Positions 1-8,218 of a stretch of DNA of 64,000 bases are shown in pieces (positions within the stretch are counted from its first letter, which is position 1; each line of letters opens with the position of its first letter). Location: contig CP051228.1 in assembly GCA_017792345.1 (NCBI GenBank), positions 3,750,148 through 3,814,147 of the forward strand. Reading direction: 5' to 3'. A model generated the notes under the pieces. The model was not told the DNA's origin. It was given only the letters and a program-made list of their open reading frames with translations, and did no database searches. Source of the DNA: Mesoflavibacter sp. (lineage in GTDB: Bacteria > Pseudomonadota > Alphaproteobacteria > UBA8366 > Aestuariispiraceae). Made by a program: the position numbers and the translations under genes.

Positions 1-2
1 AC

Positions 3-479
3 GGATGGACCGACGTGGCCGGTGCCGATCCGCGCAGTATCCTGAATCTTCGGCGATGGACGCTGGGCTACATCAGCCAGTTCCTGCGGGTGGTGCCGCG
101 CGTTTCCGCCCTGGACGTCGTCGCCGAGCCATTGGTGTCAAGGGGCCTTCCGCCTGAAGAGGCACAGGAAAAGGCGGCCGCGATTTTGACCCGTCTGAAC
201 CTGCCGGAATCGCTTTGGCATCTCGCGCCCGCCACCTTCTCCGGTGGAGAGCAGCAGCGCGTGAACATTGCGCGCGGCTTTGTCGCGCCGTTTCCCGTGA
301 TGCTGCTGGACGAGCCCACCGCGTCTTTGGATAAGACGAACCGCGAGGCGGTTCTGGACCTGATCCGGGACGCCAAGGCAAGGGGCGTCGCACTGATCGG
401 CATTTTTCACGATGCTGAAACACGAAATGCCGTATGTGACCGGGAATTCGAAATCGCTAGCTATGCCGTCGCCGCATAA
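3..479 (+). CDS. phnL: PhnL, C-P lyase ABC-type ATP-binding protein (5' partial)
   Basis: The reading frame is open from the window edge, so the Walker A region is missing and only about the last 158 residues are seen. What remains has the ABC signature FSGGEQQR, a Walker B strand [12 protein letters not shown] and an H-loop (IFHD). The segment [11 protein letters not shown] is what I associate with PhnL rather than PhnK. PhnL is a nucleotide-binding subunit of the C-P lyase system, needed with PhnGHIJK to make ribose-1-methylphosphonate triphosphate from alkylphosphonates and ATP. The next two genes, phnM and phnN, are in the expected order. The stop codon TAA is the first part of TAAGGAG, the ribosome binding site of phnM, so the two are translationally close. 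The upstream phn genes should lie just outside the window. Confidence 0.93.
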   Translation, partial: GWTDVAGADPRSILNLRRWTLGYISQFLRVVPRVSALDVVAEPLVSRGLPPEEAQEKAAAILTRLNLPESLWHLAPATFSGGEQQRVNIARGFVAPFPVMLLDEPTASLDKTNREAVLDLIRDAKARGVALIGIFHDAETRNAVCDREFEIASYAVAA

Positions 480-496
480 GGAGCCATCCCCCTATC

Positions 497-1720
497 ATGC
501 CAATGGACGATGTATACGAGGTCAGTGAGCGAACCGAGGACGCCTGCCGGGAAGAGCATCCGACCGGCGCCGAGACAGTCTTCGCTAATGCCAGAGTGAT
601 CCTGGCCGATCGGGTTCAGACGGGCTGTGTAACTGTCCATGATGGACAGATCGCCGAGATTGCAGAAGGGGATGCCGTCCCGCGCGTTGCCGGTGCGTCG
701 GTCATAGATTGCGCCGGCGACTACCTGATGCCGGGCATGGTCGAACTTCATACCGACAATATCGAAAAGCACATGCTGCCACGACCCGGCGCGCTGTGGC
801 CGGCCCTTCCGGCCGCGATCGCCCATGATATGCAGGTCGTCGCGGCGGGGATCACAACGGTCTATGACAGCGTCGCGGTCGGTGCGTTCGACGAGGCGGG
901 GCTGCGCCTGCGCGCGCTTCAATCCATCTGCGAGGCGCTGGAGGAGGGCGAGCGCCATGCGCTGTTCAAGGCCCGCCACCTGCTGCATCTCCGGTGCGAA
1001 GTCGCTTTCGACGGGTTGGAGGAATTGCTGCCGCCGCTGATTGGCCGGCCGCTGGTTGGGCTGTTGTCGGTCATGGATCACACTCCGGGTCAGAGGCAGT
1101 TCGTCGACGAGGCCAAATACGTCCAGTACTATCAGGGCAAGCATGGCTTCACCGATGCGGAAATGGCCCAGTACATCGTCGACCGAAAGCGCGATCAGGT
1201 ACGGCATAGCGACCGCAACCGCCGCTTTGCCGTGAACCTGGCGCAGGAATACGGCCATGCCTTGGCGAGCCATGACGACGCGACGGCGGATCATGTCGCA
1301 GAGGCCGTTCGCGACGGCATGACCATCGCCGAATTCCCGACGACCGTTGCCGCGGCCAGTGCGTCGCATGACCAGGGATTGGCGGTGCTGATGGGCGCGC
1401 CGAACCTCGTGCGCGGCGGGTCCCACTCGGGCAATGTCGCGGCCGCCGAACTGGCGTCGCTTGGTCTGTTGGACGTGGTGTCCAGCGACTATGCGCCGGC
1501 GAGCCTGATCCACGCCGCCTTTCTGCTGGCGGATACGATCGACGGGATCGACCTGCCCGGCGCGGTCGCGACGGTAACGGCGAATCCCGCGAAGGCCGCC
1601 GGTCTGGACGACCGTGGCGTCATCGCGACAGGCAAGATCGCGGATCTGGTTCGGGTCTCCAAGACGGATCGTCATCCGATCCTGCGCGGCGTCTGGCGCG
1701 CCGGCCTACGGGTCGCGTGA
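497..1720 (+). CDS. phnM: PhnM, ribose 1-methylphosphonate 5-triphosphate diphosphatase
   Basis: A 407-residue amidohydrolase-fold protein. It carries a metal-site segment VELHTDNIEKH near residue 85 and a late SDYAPAS motif typical of PhnM. The enzyme removes pyrophosphate from alpha-D-ribose 1-methylphosphonate 5-triphosphate to give the 5-phosphate that PhnJ cleaves. It acts in the cytosol. The start is taken at 497, 13 nt after AAGGAG (478-483); ATG 503 is even further away. About 25 residues precede the usual family start (ETVFANARVIL), so the N-terminus may be slightly extended. It lies 17 nt after phnL and 4 nt before phnN, in one operon. Confidence 0.95.
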   Translation: MPMDDVYEVSERTEDACREEHPTGAETVFANARVILADRVQTGCVTVHDGQIAEIAEGDAVPRVAGASVIDCAGDYLMPGMVELHTDNIEKHMLPRPGALWPALPAAIAHDMQVVAAGITTVYDSVAVGAFDEAGLRLRALQSICEALEEGERHALFKARHLLHLRCEVAFDGLEELLPPLIGRPLVGLLSVMDHTPGQRQFVDEAKYVQYYQGKHGFTDAEMAQYIVDRKRDQVRHSDRNRRFAVNLAQEYGHALASHDDATADHVAEAVRDGMTIAEFPTTVAAASASHDQGLAVLMGAPNLVRGGSHSGNVAAAELASLGLLDVVSSDYAPASLIHAAFLLADTIDGIDLPGAVATVTANPAKAAGLDDRGVIATGKIADLVRVSKTDRHPILRGVWRAGLRVA

Positions 1721-1724
1721 TCCC

Positions 1725-2273
1725 GTGCCGGGCTGTTTCATCGGGGTCGTCGGCCCGTCCGGCGCGGGAAAGGACAGTCTGATCGACGCCGCGCGGGCCC
1801 ATTTCGGGCCTGACGGACCGATCCGTTTCGTCCGGCGCTGCATCACGCGGCCGGCAGAAGCGGGGGGCGAAGATCATCTGGCGGTGGACGACGAAACTTT
1901 CGCCCGACTTCAGGCGCAAGGCGCTTTCGCGCTTGACTGGGCCGCTCACGGATTGCGCTACGGCATTCCGGTCGATATCGGCGAGACCTTGTCTGAAGGG
2001 CGCGCGGTTCTCGCCAACCTTTCGCGGGGCGTAATTGACACTGTCCGTCAGCGTTTTGAGGTCCGTCGCATTATCGTCGTGACCGCCGATCCGTCGATCC
2101 TGGCAGAACGCTTGGCCGGTCGTGGCCGGGAAAGCGCAGCGGAAATTTCAGAACGCTTGGCGCGAGCGCCTTATGAGATGCCCGACGGCCCGGATGTGAC
2201 GATCGTCCAAAACAACGGCGCCTTGATCGAGGCGGAACGGGATTTTCGCGCAGCCCTTTACGCCGCGCTTTGA
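1725..2273 (+). CDS. phnN: PhnN, ribose 1,5-bisphosphate phosphokinase
   Basis: A 182-residue P-loop kinase. The Walker A motif GPSGAGKDS lies at about residues 9-17, and the fold resembles guanylate kinase. PhnN phosphorylates ribose 1,5-bisphosphate to PRPP, returning C-P lyase ribose to nucleotide metabolism. GTG 1725 is chosen because it lies 4 nt after the phnM stop and gives the normal family length; the longer open frame from 1614 runs inside phnM in another frame. The 3' end overlaps the convergent DUF1045 gene by 16 nt. Confidence 0.93.
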   Translation: MPGCFIGVVGPSGAGKDSLIDAARAHFGPDGPIRFVRRCITRPAEAGGEDHLAVDDETFARLQAQGAFALDWAAHGLRYGIPVDIGETLSEGRAVLANLSRGVIDTVRQRFEVRRIIVVTADPSILAERLAGRGRESAAEISERLARAPYEMPDGPDVTIVQNNGALIEAERDFRAALYAAL

Positions 2274-2959
2274 AGCGCGAACCGGTCGACAATTCGAAAC
2301 GGCGCCCCGTCCGAGGGCTCACCATAAATACATAAATCTTCAATATGCAGGGGTTGTTCCAGAACCGGCCGCAGTCTCTCTCGCAGCGCCGGTTCGATTC
2401 GGTCCGCTTCCTGACGATCCAGGCGGCGTGTCAGGGTGACGTGAAACCGGAAGTCTTCCAGGACATAGGGATAGCCCCATTCCGTCAGATAACCGTCCTG
2501 TCTTTCGGTCAGGCCCGACGCGCGCCGCCGATCCAGTTCCGCCGCTGGGGCCGGCGCGCGATACTCGTCCAATTCCATAACGCAGGCGGCCGCCAATTGG
2601 GCCAAGGCTTGCGAAGGTTCCGCCGGGCAAAGGGCCAAGAAACCGCTTAGGCGCTTCAGGACAGGGGGCGGCAGGACAATGGCTTGGCTCTGCCCAGACA
2701 GAAACTCCGTCGCGCGCCGAAGACCGTCAAAGCCGCGCCCATCGGCCAACCGAAAAGGCGGCTTCAGCGTCCCATGCAGGGCATAGCGGCGCGGCGCGGA
2801 CACGAGGTCGCTGTGCGATTCCGGGGTGAATCCGGGCAGCGGGCGCCAATTCGTATCCCGCCCGGTTTCCGGATCGGTCCCCAACCAATCGAGTCCAAAA
2901 TTGTGCAATTCGCTTCCTGGCCTGGGGCCGAAGTAAATCGCATATCGGGCGTACGACAT
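2258..2959 (-). CDS. DUF1045 phosphonate-metabolism protein, 2H phosphoesterase-like
   Basis: A 233-residue protein of the family that usually accompanies phn operons. Two His-x-Thr type motifs, HGTLKPPF (about residue 62) and FHVTLTRRL (about residue 170), fit a 2H phosphoesterase active site. The role is thought to involve the cyclic phosphate or related intermediates of the C-P lyase pathway; the exact substrate is not settled as far as I know. It is transcribed opposite to phnLMN and overlaps phnN tail to tail by 16 nt. It may thus be under separate control, or be the first gene of its own unit. Confidence 0.88.
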   Translation of the reverse strand: MSYARYAIYFGPRPGSELHNFGLDWLGTDPETGRDTNWRPLPGFTPESHSDLVSAPRRYALHGTLKPPFRLADGRGFDGLRRATEFLSGQSQAIVLPPPVLKRLSGFLALCPAEPSQALAQLAAACVMELDEYRAPAPAAELDRRRASGLTERQDGYLTEWGYPYVLEDFRFHVTLTRRLDRQEADRIEPALRERLRPVLEQPLHIEDLCIYGEPSDGAPFRIVDRFALQSAA

Positions 2960-3083
2960 TGCTGAATCCCGGTCCTTTGAAACGCTGGAAAATGGTCAGA
3001 AAATCGCGACCATCAGCACCGAATTTCGGTGCTTTGTCCATAGGTTGGGTATGGCTTTCTCAAAAACTTCTGACTTCGATTCA

Positions 3084-3112
3084 TTGATTCGAAAGGAAAG
3101 GCGCGCAATACT
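3084..3112 (+). promoter_or_regulatory. Candidate sigma70-type promoter for the cytochrome cluster
   Basis: TTGATT (3084-3089) and AATACT (3107-3112) are separated by 17 nt and lie 38 nt before the ATG of the first cytochrome gene. Each hexamer matches 4 of 6 consensus positions. A short inverted repeat, TTCGA/TCGAA, spans 3075-3092 and overlaps the -35 box. This is pattern matching only. Confidence 0.35.
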
Positions 3113-3150
3113 GACCCGAATGCTTGAAAAGAGCGCTTGGGGGAGTGGTA

Positions 3151-4482
3151 ATGGACAAGCTCAGTGGATTTGTCGCGGGACTGGGAATCGCGGTCGGTTT
3201 GGCGTTTTCCGCCGCCACGGCGCAGGCGCAGACTCTGCCGCAATTTTCCGACTCCAGCCATCTTGGAGTGCAGACCTGCGCCGGGTCCACCTGCCATGGC
3301 GCGGTGCAGCCCTGGCCCAACTCCTCGGTTTTGCAGAACGAGGCGGTGACCTGGGCCAAGCATGACCCGCATGCCGGCGCCTACGACACGCTGGCGGGCG
3401 AACGGGCAAAGCGGATTGCCGCCAATCTCGGCATCGGCGATGCGCAGCAAGCGAAAATCTGTCTCGACTGCCACACCAACAACGTTCCCCAATCCAAACG
3501 CGCGAAGAACTTCGTCCTGTCGGATGGAATCACCTGCGAGGCCTGTCATGGCGGCGCGGAAAACTGGCTTGGGACCCATATCGCCGGTGTCGGCGGGCAT
3601 GCGGACAATCTGGCGGCGGGCATGTATCCCACCGATCAGCCGGTGGCCCGGGCGAAACTCTGTCTGAGCTGTCACTATGGCACCAAGGACAAGTTCGTCA
3701 CGCACCGGATCATGGGCGCAGGCCATCCGCGTCTGTCGTTTGAACTGGACACCTACACCTTCGCCCAACCCGCGCATTTCCGGGTCGATACCGACTATCG
3801 GCAGCGTAAGACCTGGAGCAACGGCGTGAAGACCTGGGCGATCGGTCAGGCGGTGGCGGTGCAGGAGATCCTGACCGCGTTGACCGATCCGGGCCGGAAC
3901 CAGGACGGGATATTCCCTGAACTGGTATTCTTCGATTGCCACGCCTGCCACCACCCGATGTCGAATCTGCGCTGGCAGCCGCGCGAGAGCGTCGGGCTCG
4001 GTCCCGGCATTCCGCGCCTGAATGACGGCAATCTGATCATGCTTCGGGTCGTCGCCGGTGTCATCGATGCCGATCTTGGGGCGAAAATCGAAGCCCAGAC
4101 CCTGGCGCTGCATCAGGCCTCGACCAAGGGGCATGAGGCGACGTTGGCCGCCGCCGACGAATTGAAGCGCACGATGGATGGCCTGATCCAGAAAGTATCC
4201 GGTCACGGTTTCGGTGGCGATCAGATGGAACGCGTCCTGGACGCCCTTATCGGTGTCGGCCTTGAGGGCGAATTCGTGGACTATATCGCGGCGGAGCAGG
4301 CGACCTATGCGATCGGGACGGTCATCGCCGCGTTGGAAGCGTCCGGTCAATTGAAGGGGGATGCCCTGGCCCGGGCGAATACCGCGCTGGATGGCGCCTA
4401 CAAGGCCGTGGAGAACGACGAAAGCTTCAAGCCGTCCGAATACCTGGCGGCCATCGAAAGCGTGCGCTCCGCGGTCCAATAG
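3151..4482 (+). CDS. Exported multiheme cytochrome c, c554-like, five heme motifs
   Basis: A 443-residue periplasmic protein with a clear signal peptide (hydrophobic core about 7-24, cleavage near AQA-Q at 26/27). Four CXXCH motifs are seen: C104, C129, C171 and C263. A fifth, wider CX4CH motif (CAGSTCH, residues 43-49) lies just after the signal peptide. The spacing resembles cytochrome c554-type multiheme proteins. After residue 270 the chain is heme-free and helical. ATG 3151 is chosen over TTG 3124 because GGGGGAG lies 5 nt upstream and it starts directly in a signal peptide. It is the first of three plus-strand genes, followed by a second multiheme cytochrome and a beta-barrel. The electron donor and acceptor cannot be told from sequence. 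Confidence 0.88.
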   Translation: MDKLSGFVAGLGIAVGLAFSAATAQAQTLPQFSDSSHLGVQTCAGSTCHGAVQPWPNSSVLQNEAVTWAKHDPHAGAYDTLAGERAKRIAANLGIGDAQQAKICLDCHTNNVPQSKRAKNFVLSDGITCEACHGGAENWLGTHIAGVGGHADNLAAGMYPTDQPVARAKLCLSCHYGTKDKFVTHRIMGAGHPRLSFELDTYTFAQPAHFRVDTDYRQRKTWSNGVKTWAIGQAVAVQEILTALTDPGRNQDGIFPELVFFDCHACHHPMSNLRWQPRESVGLGPGIPRLNDGNLIMLRVVAGVIDADLGAKIEAQTLALHQASTKGHEATLAAADELKRTMDGLIQKVSGHGFGGDQMERVLDALIGVGLEGEFVDYIAAEQATYAIGTVIAALEASGQLKGDALARANTALDGAYKAVENDESFKPSEYLAAIESVRSAVQ

Positions 4483-4636
4483 GCTAGAAAGGGCCGATTT
4501 TGGGGAGATTGGCGCATTTTTGACAAAGTTCCGCTGAGCCTTCGATAGCAGGGCGGGTGGAGCGGGGCATCGTAAGCGTTGCGGGGACGGTGGCGAGACG
4601 GGCAGGCGTCGATCGGTCCCCGGGGGAAGTAGGTGA

Positions 4637-6562
4637 ATGCCAATGGGATTGTTCGGACCCTTCGTCGGCAGGGTGCTTTTAGGGGCGGCTATGGCCGCGT
4701 GCCTAGGATTCGGCGCAACGTCACTGGCGCAGGCCGAGGAGCCCGGCAATTCGGTTCAAACGGCGGACGCGGCCCCTATCCTGGCCAGCGACCTACCCAA
4801 TTACGAATACTATGCCAGATTCGCGCCGAAGTTCGACGGGTCGGACGTACCCGATGCCTATCGCACGCAATGGGACCAAATGATGCTAGGCGAGGGCGGC
4901 GCTGCCGACCCGCATATCGACGTCCTGAAGGAATCGCCGTTTCCCTCCGCCGCGCTGTGCGGGCGCTGTCATCCGCGCATTTTCACCGAATGGGCGTCCT
5001 CGAACCACGCCTATGCGTCGATCTCGCCGATGTTCCACAAGTTCGAACAGGCGATCAATCTGTTGAGCTCCGGCACGATCGGCAGCTTCTGCGTCCGCTG
5101 TCACCAACAGGTCGGTACGCAGCAGGGCGAGCCGAGAGAACTGCCGCTGTGGGAACGGTCTCTGGTCGCGCGTGAAGGGATTACCTGCATCACCTGTCAC
5201 CGGGTCAACGACGCCTTCGGCAAGGTCAATGGCGAGCGCCACATTCAGCCCGGAACGATTTTCGAACCGGTGTACAATTCCGGCGGCGCGCCGGGCCTGG
5301 CCGAGGTCCTGGGCGACACCGACTATTACAAGGTGGCGACGGATCCTGAGCAGGAAGGCTATCCCATCCACGTCGCGTCCGAAGTCTTCGAGACGATCGG
5401 CGAGTCCGAGTTCTGCGTGTCCTGCCACCAGGTGACGGTCAATCTGGGGATCAAGCTTGAGGTCGTCTGGGATCAATACCGCGACAGCCCGGCCCACGCT
5501 CAGGGAATCACCTGTCAGGAATGCCATATGGGCAAGATCCCGGGTGAGGCAAAGGGCTATGACACCTGGCCGGTCGCGATCGTGAACGGCCGTGTCGTCG
5601 GCGATCCGGACCGGCGCCATTCGAACCATGCCTTCTACGGTCCCGGCTATCCGATCGCGCATCCGGGCATTTTCCCCTTCAATCCGCGCAGCCTGAAATG
5701 GTCGATCAAGGAATGGCTGACCTTCGATTATCGCGCGCCATGGGGCGAGCCCGCGTGGGAAGACAAGCTGGCGTCAGGCGAAATCGCGGCGCCGGACTTC
5801 CCCGAAATCTGGGCGTCCAGGGAAAACCGCGAAGAGGCCCGCTATATCATCGGTCAGAACGAGAACCTGCTGGAAGACAAGAAGCTGGACCGTTTGGCCG
5901 TGATGGAAAACGGCAGCCGCATCGACGGGCCGTTCTTTGACGATGGCCCGCCGCGGACGGGTGAAGATTTCTCCTTCCGCTACCGCGTCACCAATGTGGA
6001 CCTGGGGCACAATCTGCCTTCCGGATCTTTGGGCGCACAGCCGGAAATCTGGCTGAACGTCGTCCTGATCGGACCCGACGGCGAACGCGTTTTCGAATCC
6101 GGGTATATCGACAAGTATGGCGACATGGTCGATCTGCATTCACTGGAGTTGGCGGAAGGCACGATTGAACATGACGACCAGCTGTTCAATCTGCAGACCA
6201 AGTTCCTGACGACGAATGTGAAGGGAACCGACCGGGAAATGTATCTGCCGGTCAATTTCGATGTCGACCAGCTTCCCTTCCTTCGGCCGGCGAATGTACC
6301 GACGACCGTCCTGAACCATCCGCCCTTCGTGCGCATGGAAGGGCGTTCCATCCCGCCGCTGGGCTATCGCGACGCGGAGTACACGGTTCCGTCTGAACTG
6401 ATGACCAAACCCGGTACTTATAAGCTGCAGGTCCGGATGCGCAGCCGCGCCGAGCCGATCTATTTCATGAAGTTCGTCGGTGCGACGATCGATATGGAAC
6501 AGAACATCAATGCGTGGATGATCGACATTCATCCCTACGCGGTCGAGTTCGAGGTGGAATGA
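4637..6562 (+). CDS. Exported pentaheme cytochrome c with C-terminal beta domain
   Basis: A 641-residue secreted protein. The signal peptide (about 1-32) ends near AQA-E. Five CXXCH motifs start at C108, C152, C184, C260 and C293. The second half (about 420-640) has no heme motifs. It looks like a beta-sandwich and carries a GHNLPSGS segment of the kind seen after the heme part of several c554-like cytochromes. The family is linked to periplasmic electron transfer or multiheme oxidoreductases; no specific substrate can be assigned. The gene follows the first cytochrome by 154 nt, and only one base separates its stop from the barrel gene. This ties the cytochrome and the barrel into one transcript. 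Confidence 0.88.
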   Translation: MPMGLFGPFVGRVLLGAAMAACLGFGATSLAQAEEPGNSVQTADAAPILASDLPNYEYYARFAPKFDGSDVPDAYRTQWDQMMLGEGGAADPHIDVLKESPFPSAALCGRCHPRIFTEWASSNHAYASISPMFHKFEQAINLLSSGTIGSFCVRCHQQVGTQQGEPRELPLWERSLVAREGITCITCHRVNDAFGKVNGERHIQPGTIFEPVYNSGGAPGLAEVLGDTDYYKVATDPEQEGYPIHVASEVFETIGESEFCVSCHQVTVNLGIKLEVVWDQYRDSPAHAQGITCQECHMGKIPGEAKGYDTWPVAIVNGRVVGDPDRRHSNHAFYGPGYPIAHPGIFPFNPRSLKWSIKEWLTFDYRAPWGEPAWEDKLASGEIAAPDFPEIWASRENREEARYIIGQNENLLEDKKLDRLAVMENGSRIDGPFFDDGPPRTGEDFSFRYRVTNVDLGHNLPSGSLGAQPEIWLNVVLIGPDGERVFESGYIDKYGDMVDLHSLELAEGTIEHDDQLFNLQTKFLTTNVKGTDREMYLPVNFDVDQLPFLRPANVPTTVLNHPPFVRMEGRSIPPLGYRDAEYTVPSELMTKPGTYKLQVRMRSRAEPIYFMKFVGATIDMEQNINAWMIDIHPYAVEFEVE

Positions 6563-6563
6563 G

Positions 6564-8138
6564 ATGATGCGCGCCTCATTCCTGATCACGGTTCTGGGGA
6601 CCGTCGCCGCGATGCTGACCACCGCCGCGCAGGCGCAGGTGCTGCGCCGGGACACGGCACCGCCTGAGACGGTTCTGGAAGAACGCGACGGCAGCCCAAA
6701 ACATAAGGGACACCAAGCCCCGCCGGAAATGGACTCCTCTGTCCGGAAGGCGGAGTTCGACCGCGATCAGTTCGGCCCGGATCCCAGTTATCCCGATGTG
6801 GATTACGACGTCGAAGAGCAGATCAAGATCTATGGCGGGAAGACGGCATTCGACAGTCCCAGGCCGGTACTTGAACTGGGTTTCCCGCAGTATTCCGAAG
6901 GCGTCTTCGGGTCCGGCCACGATGTCGTCGGCCGGAAGAACCTCGTTAGACCGCAATTGCTGGTCTATGGCGATTGGCGGACGGCGGTCGCTTTCAACGA
7001 CAACGGCAATAGGGAAGTCGGCCAGATCGCAACGCGATTGAACCTGGACGTCGATCTGAAGATTACGGCTACGGAACGCATTCACATGTTCCTGCGGCCG
7101 CTGGATCAGGGCGGGAAGTTCAGTCGGCACGAATTTTTTGGGGACGATCATCAGGAAGCCGACCTTGTTGTCGACGGGAATATCGAAACCCTGTTCTTCG
7201 AGGGCGATTGGGGCGCGATCCAGGGCGGTTTGACGGACGAATGGTCCAGCTATGACCTGCCGTTCAGCTTCGGCTTGATGCCGTTGTTTTACCAGAACGG
7301 CATCTGGGTGGATGACGCCTTCACGGGTGCTGCCTTCGCAATACCGGCCAAGAACTCGCCCATGCTGGATATTTCCAACATGGATTTCAGCTTCTTCGCA
7401 GGGTTCGACAAGGTGTCTACCGCCGGCCTTCAGGATGCGGATGGCGCCTTGGCGGATCACGCCGGTCGGGTTTATGGCGCGGCGACCTTCATCGAAACCC
7501 GCGAAGGCTATCTTGAAGCGGGGCTGGGCTATGTCGACGATCAGCGCGACAGCCCGACACTCAGCAATTTCGATTTCTACAGCGCAACCGCCGCCTGGAC
7601 GAAGCGCTATGGCGGATGGCTGTCGAACTCCGTCCGCGGGTATTGGAACTTTGGACAAGATCCGGTCAATAATCTGACTCAGACCGCCGATGGTTTCGCC
7701 TTCCTGATTGAGAATTCGCTGATCACGCATAAGCCGTCGACCCTGGTGCCCTACGGCAACTTTTTCGTCGGCGTCGATCGGCCCCAACCCTTGGCACGGG
7801 CCAATGACGGGTTGCTGAAAAATACCGGCATCGCCTTTGAGACCGATGCCCTGACGGGCTTCCCCAAATTGGATTCGACCGCCCAGGACGCATTCGGCGG
7901 TGCGGTTGGAATCGAATATCTGTTCGATCTGTCGCGCCAGTTCGTGGTCGAAGCGGCGACGGTACAGCCCTTCGGCGGGCAATCGGATACAATCGCCGGC
8001 GACCAATACGCCGCCAGTGTTCGGTATCAGCACAATCTGGACGACCGATGGCTGGTTCGAACCGATGCGATCCGGGGATGGCTGGACAATGACGAAGATC
8101 TGTTCGGTGTGCGACTGGAACTGCGCCGTAAATTTTGA
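6564..8138 (+). CDS. Outer-membrane beta-barrel protein, porin-like
   Basis: A 524-residue protein with a signal peptide (cleavage near AQA-Q, residues 23-25). A Pro- and charge-rich linker of about 80 residues comes next. The rest has alternating hydrophobic strands with many Gly and aromatic residues, and a C-terminal Phe (RRKF), the usual Omp85/BAM recognition end. I cannot name the family. No CXXCH and no N-terminal CXXC is present, so it is not a recognisable MtrB/PioB by motif. It starts 1 nt after the pentaheme cytochrome gene. The inferred role is a channel or sheath for the neighbouring cytochromes, or uptake of their substrate. Confidence 0.75.
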   Translation: MMRASFLITVLGTVAAMLTTAAQAQVLRRDTAPPETVLEERDGSPKHKGHQAPPEMDSSVRKAEFDRDQFGPDPSYPDVDYDVEEQIKIYGGKTAFDSPRPVLELGFPQYSEGVFGSGHDVVGRKNLVRPQLLVYGDWRTAVAFNDNGNREVGQIATRLNLDVDLKITATERIHMFLRPLDQGGKFSRHEFFGDDHQEADLVVDGNIETLFFEGDWGAIQGGLTDEWSSYDLPFSFGLMPLFYQNGIWVDDAFTGAAFAIPAKNSPMLDISNMDFSFFAGFDKVSTAGLQDADGALADHAGRVYGAATFIETREGYLEAGLGYVDDQRDSPTLSNFDFYSATAAWTKRYGGWLSNSVRGYWNFGQDPVNNLTQTADGFAFLIENSLITHKPSTLVPYGNFFVGVDRPQPLARANDGLLKNTGIAFETDALTGFPKLDSTAQDAFGGAVGIEYLFDLSRQFVVEAATVQPFGGQSDTIAGDQYAASVRYQHNLDDRWLVRTDAIRGWLDNDEDLFGVRLELRRKF

Positions 8139-8150
8139 TCGGTTCGGTTC

Positions 8151-8176
8151 AGTTTAAGGTAACGGAATATTAAACT
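8151..8176. repeat. Perfect inverted repeat before the histidine kinase
   Basis: AGTTTAA (8151-8157) is repeated inverted as TTAAACT (8170-8176) with a 12-nt spacer. It lies in the 80-nt gap between the barrel gene and the sensor kinase, about 43 nt before the TTG start. No T-run follows, so it is more likely an operator than a terminator. Confidence 0.4.
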
Positions 8177-8218
8177 CAGCCGCATAGAATCGCCCAGTGG
8201 ACCTCTGGGGGGCGGAAT

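Noticed and set aside
461-1675. 404-codon minus-strand ORF opposite phnM
   Set aside because: It lies wholly antisense to a well-recognised phnM and its translation has no domain or signal; a GC-bias shadow.
3013-4749. 578-codon minus-strand ORF
   Set aside because: It covers the first multiheme cytochrome in antisense. The plus strand has a signal peptide and five heme motifs; the minus translation is low-complexity and has no family features.
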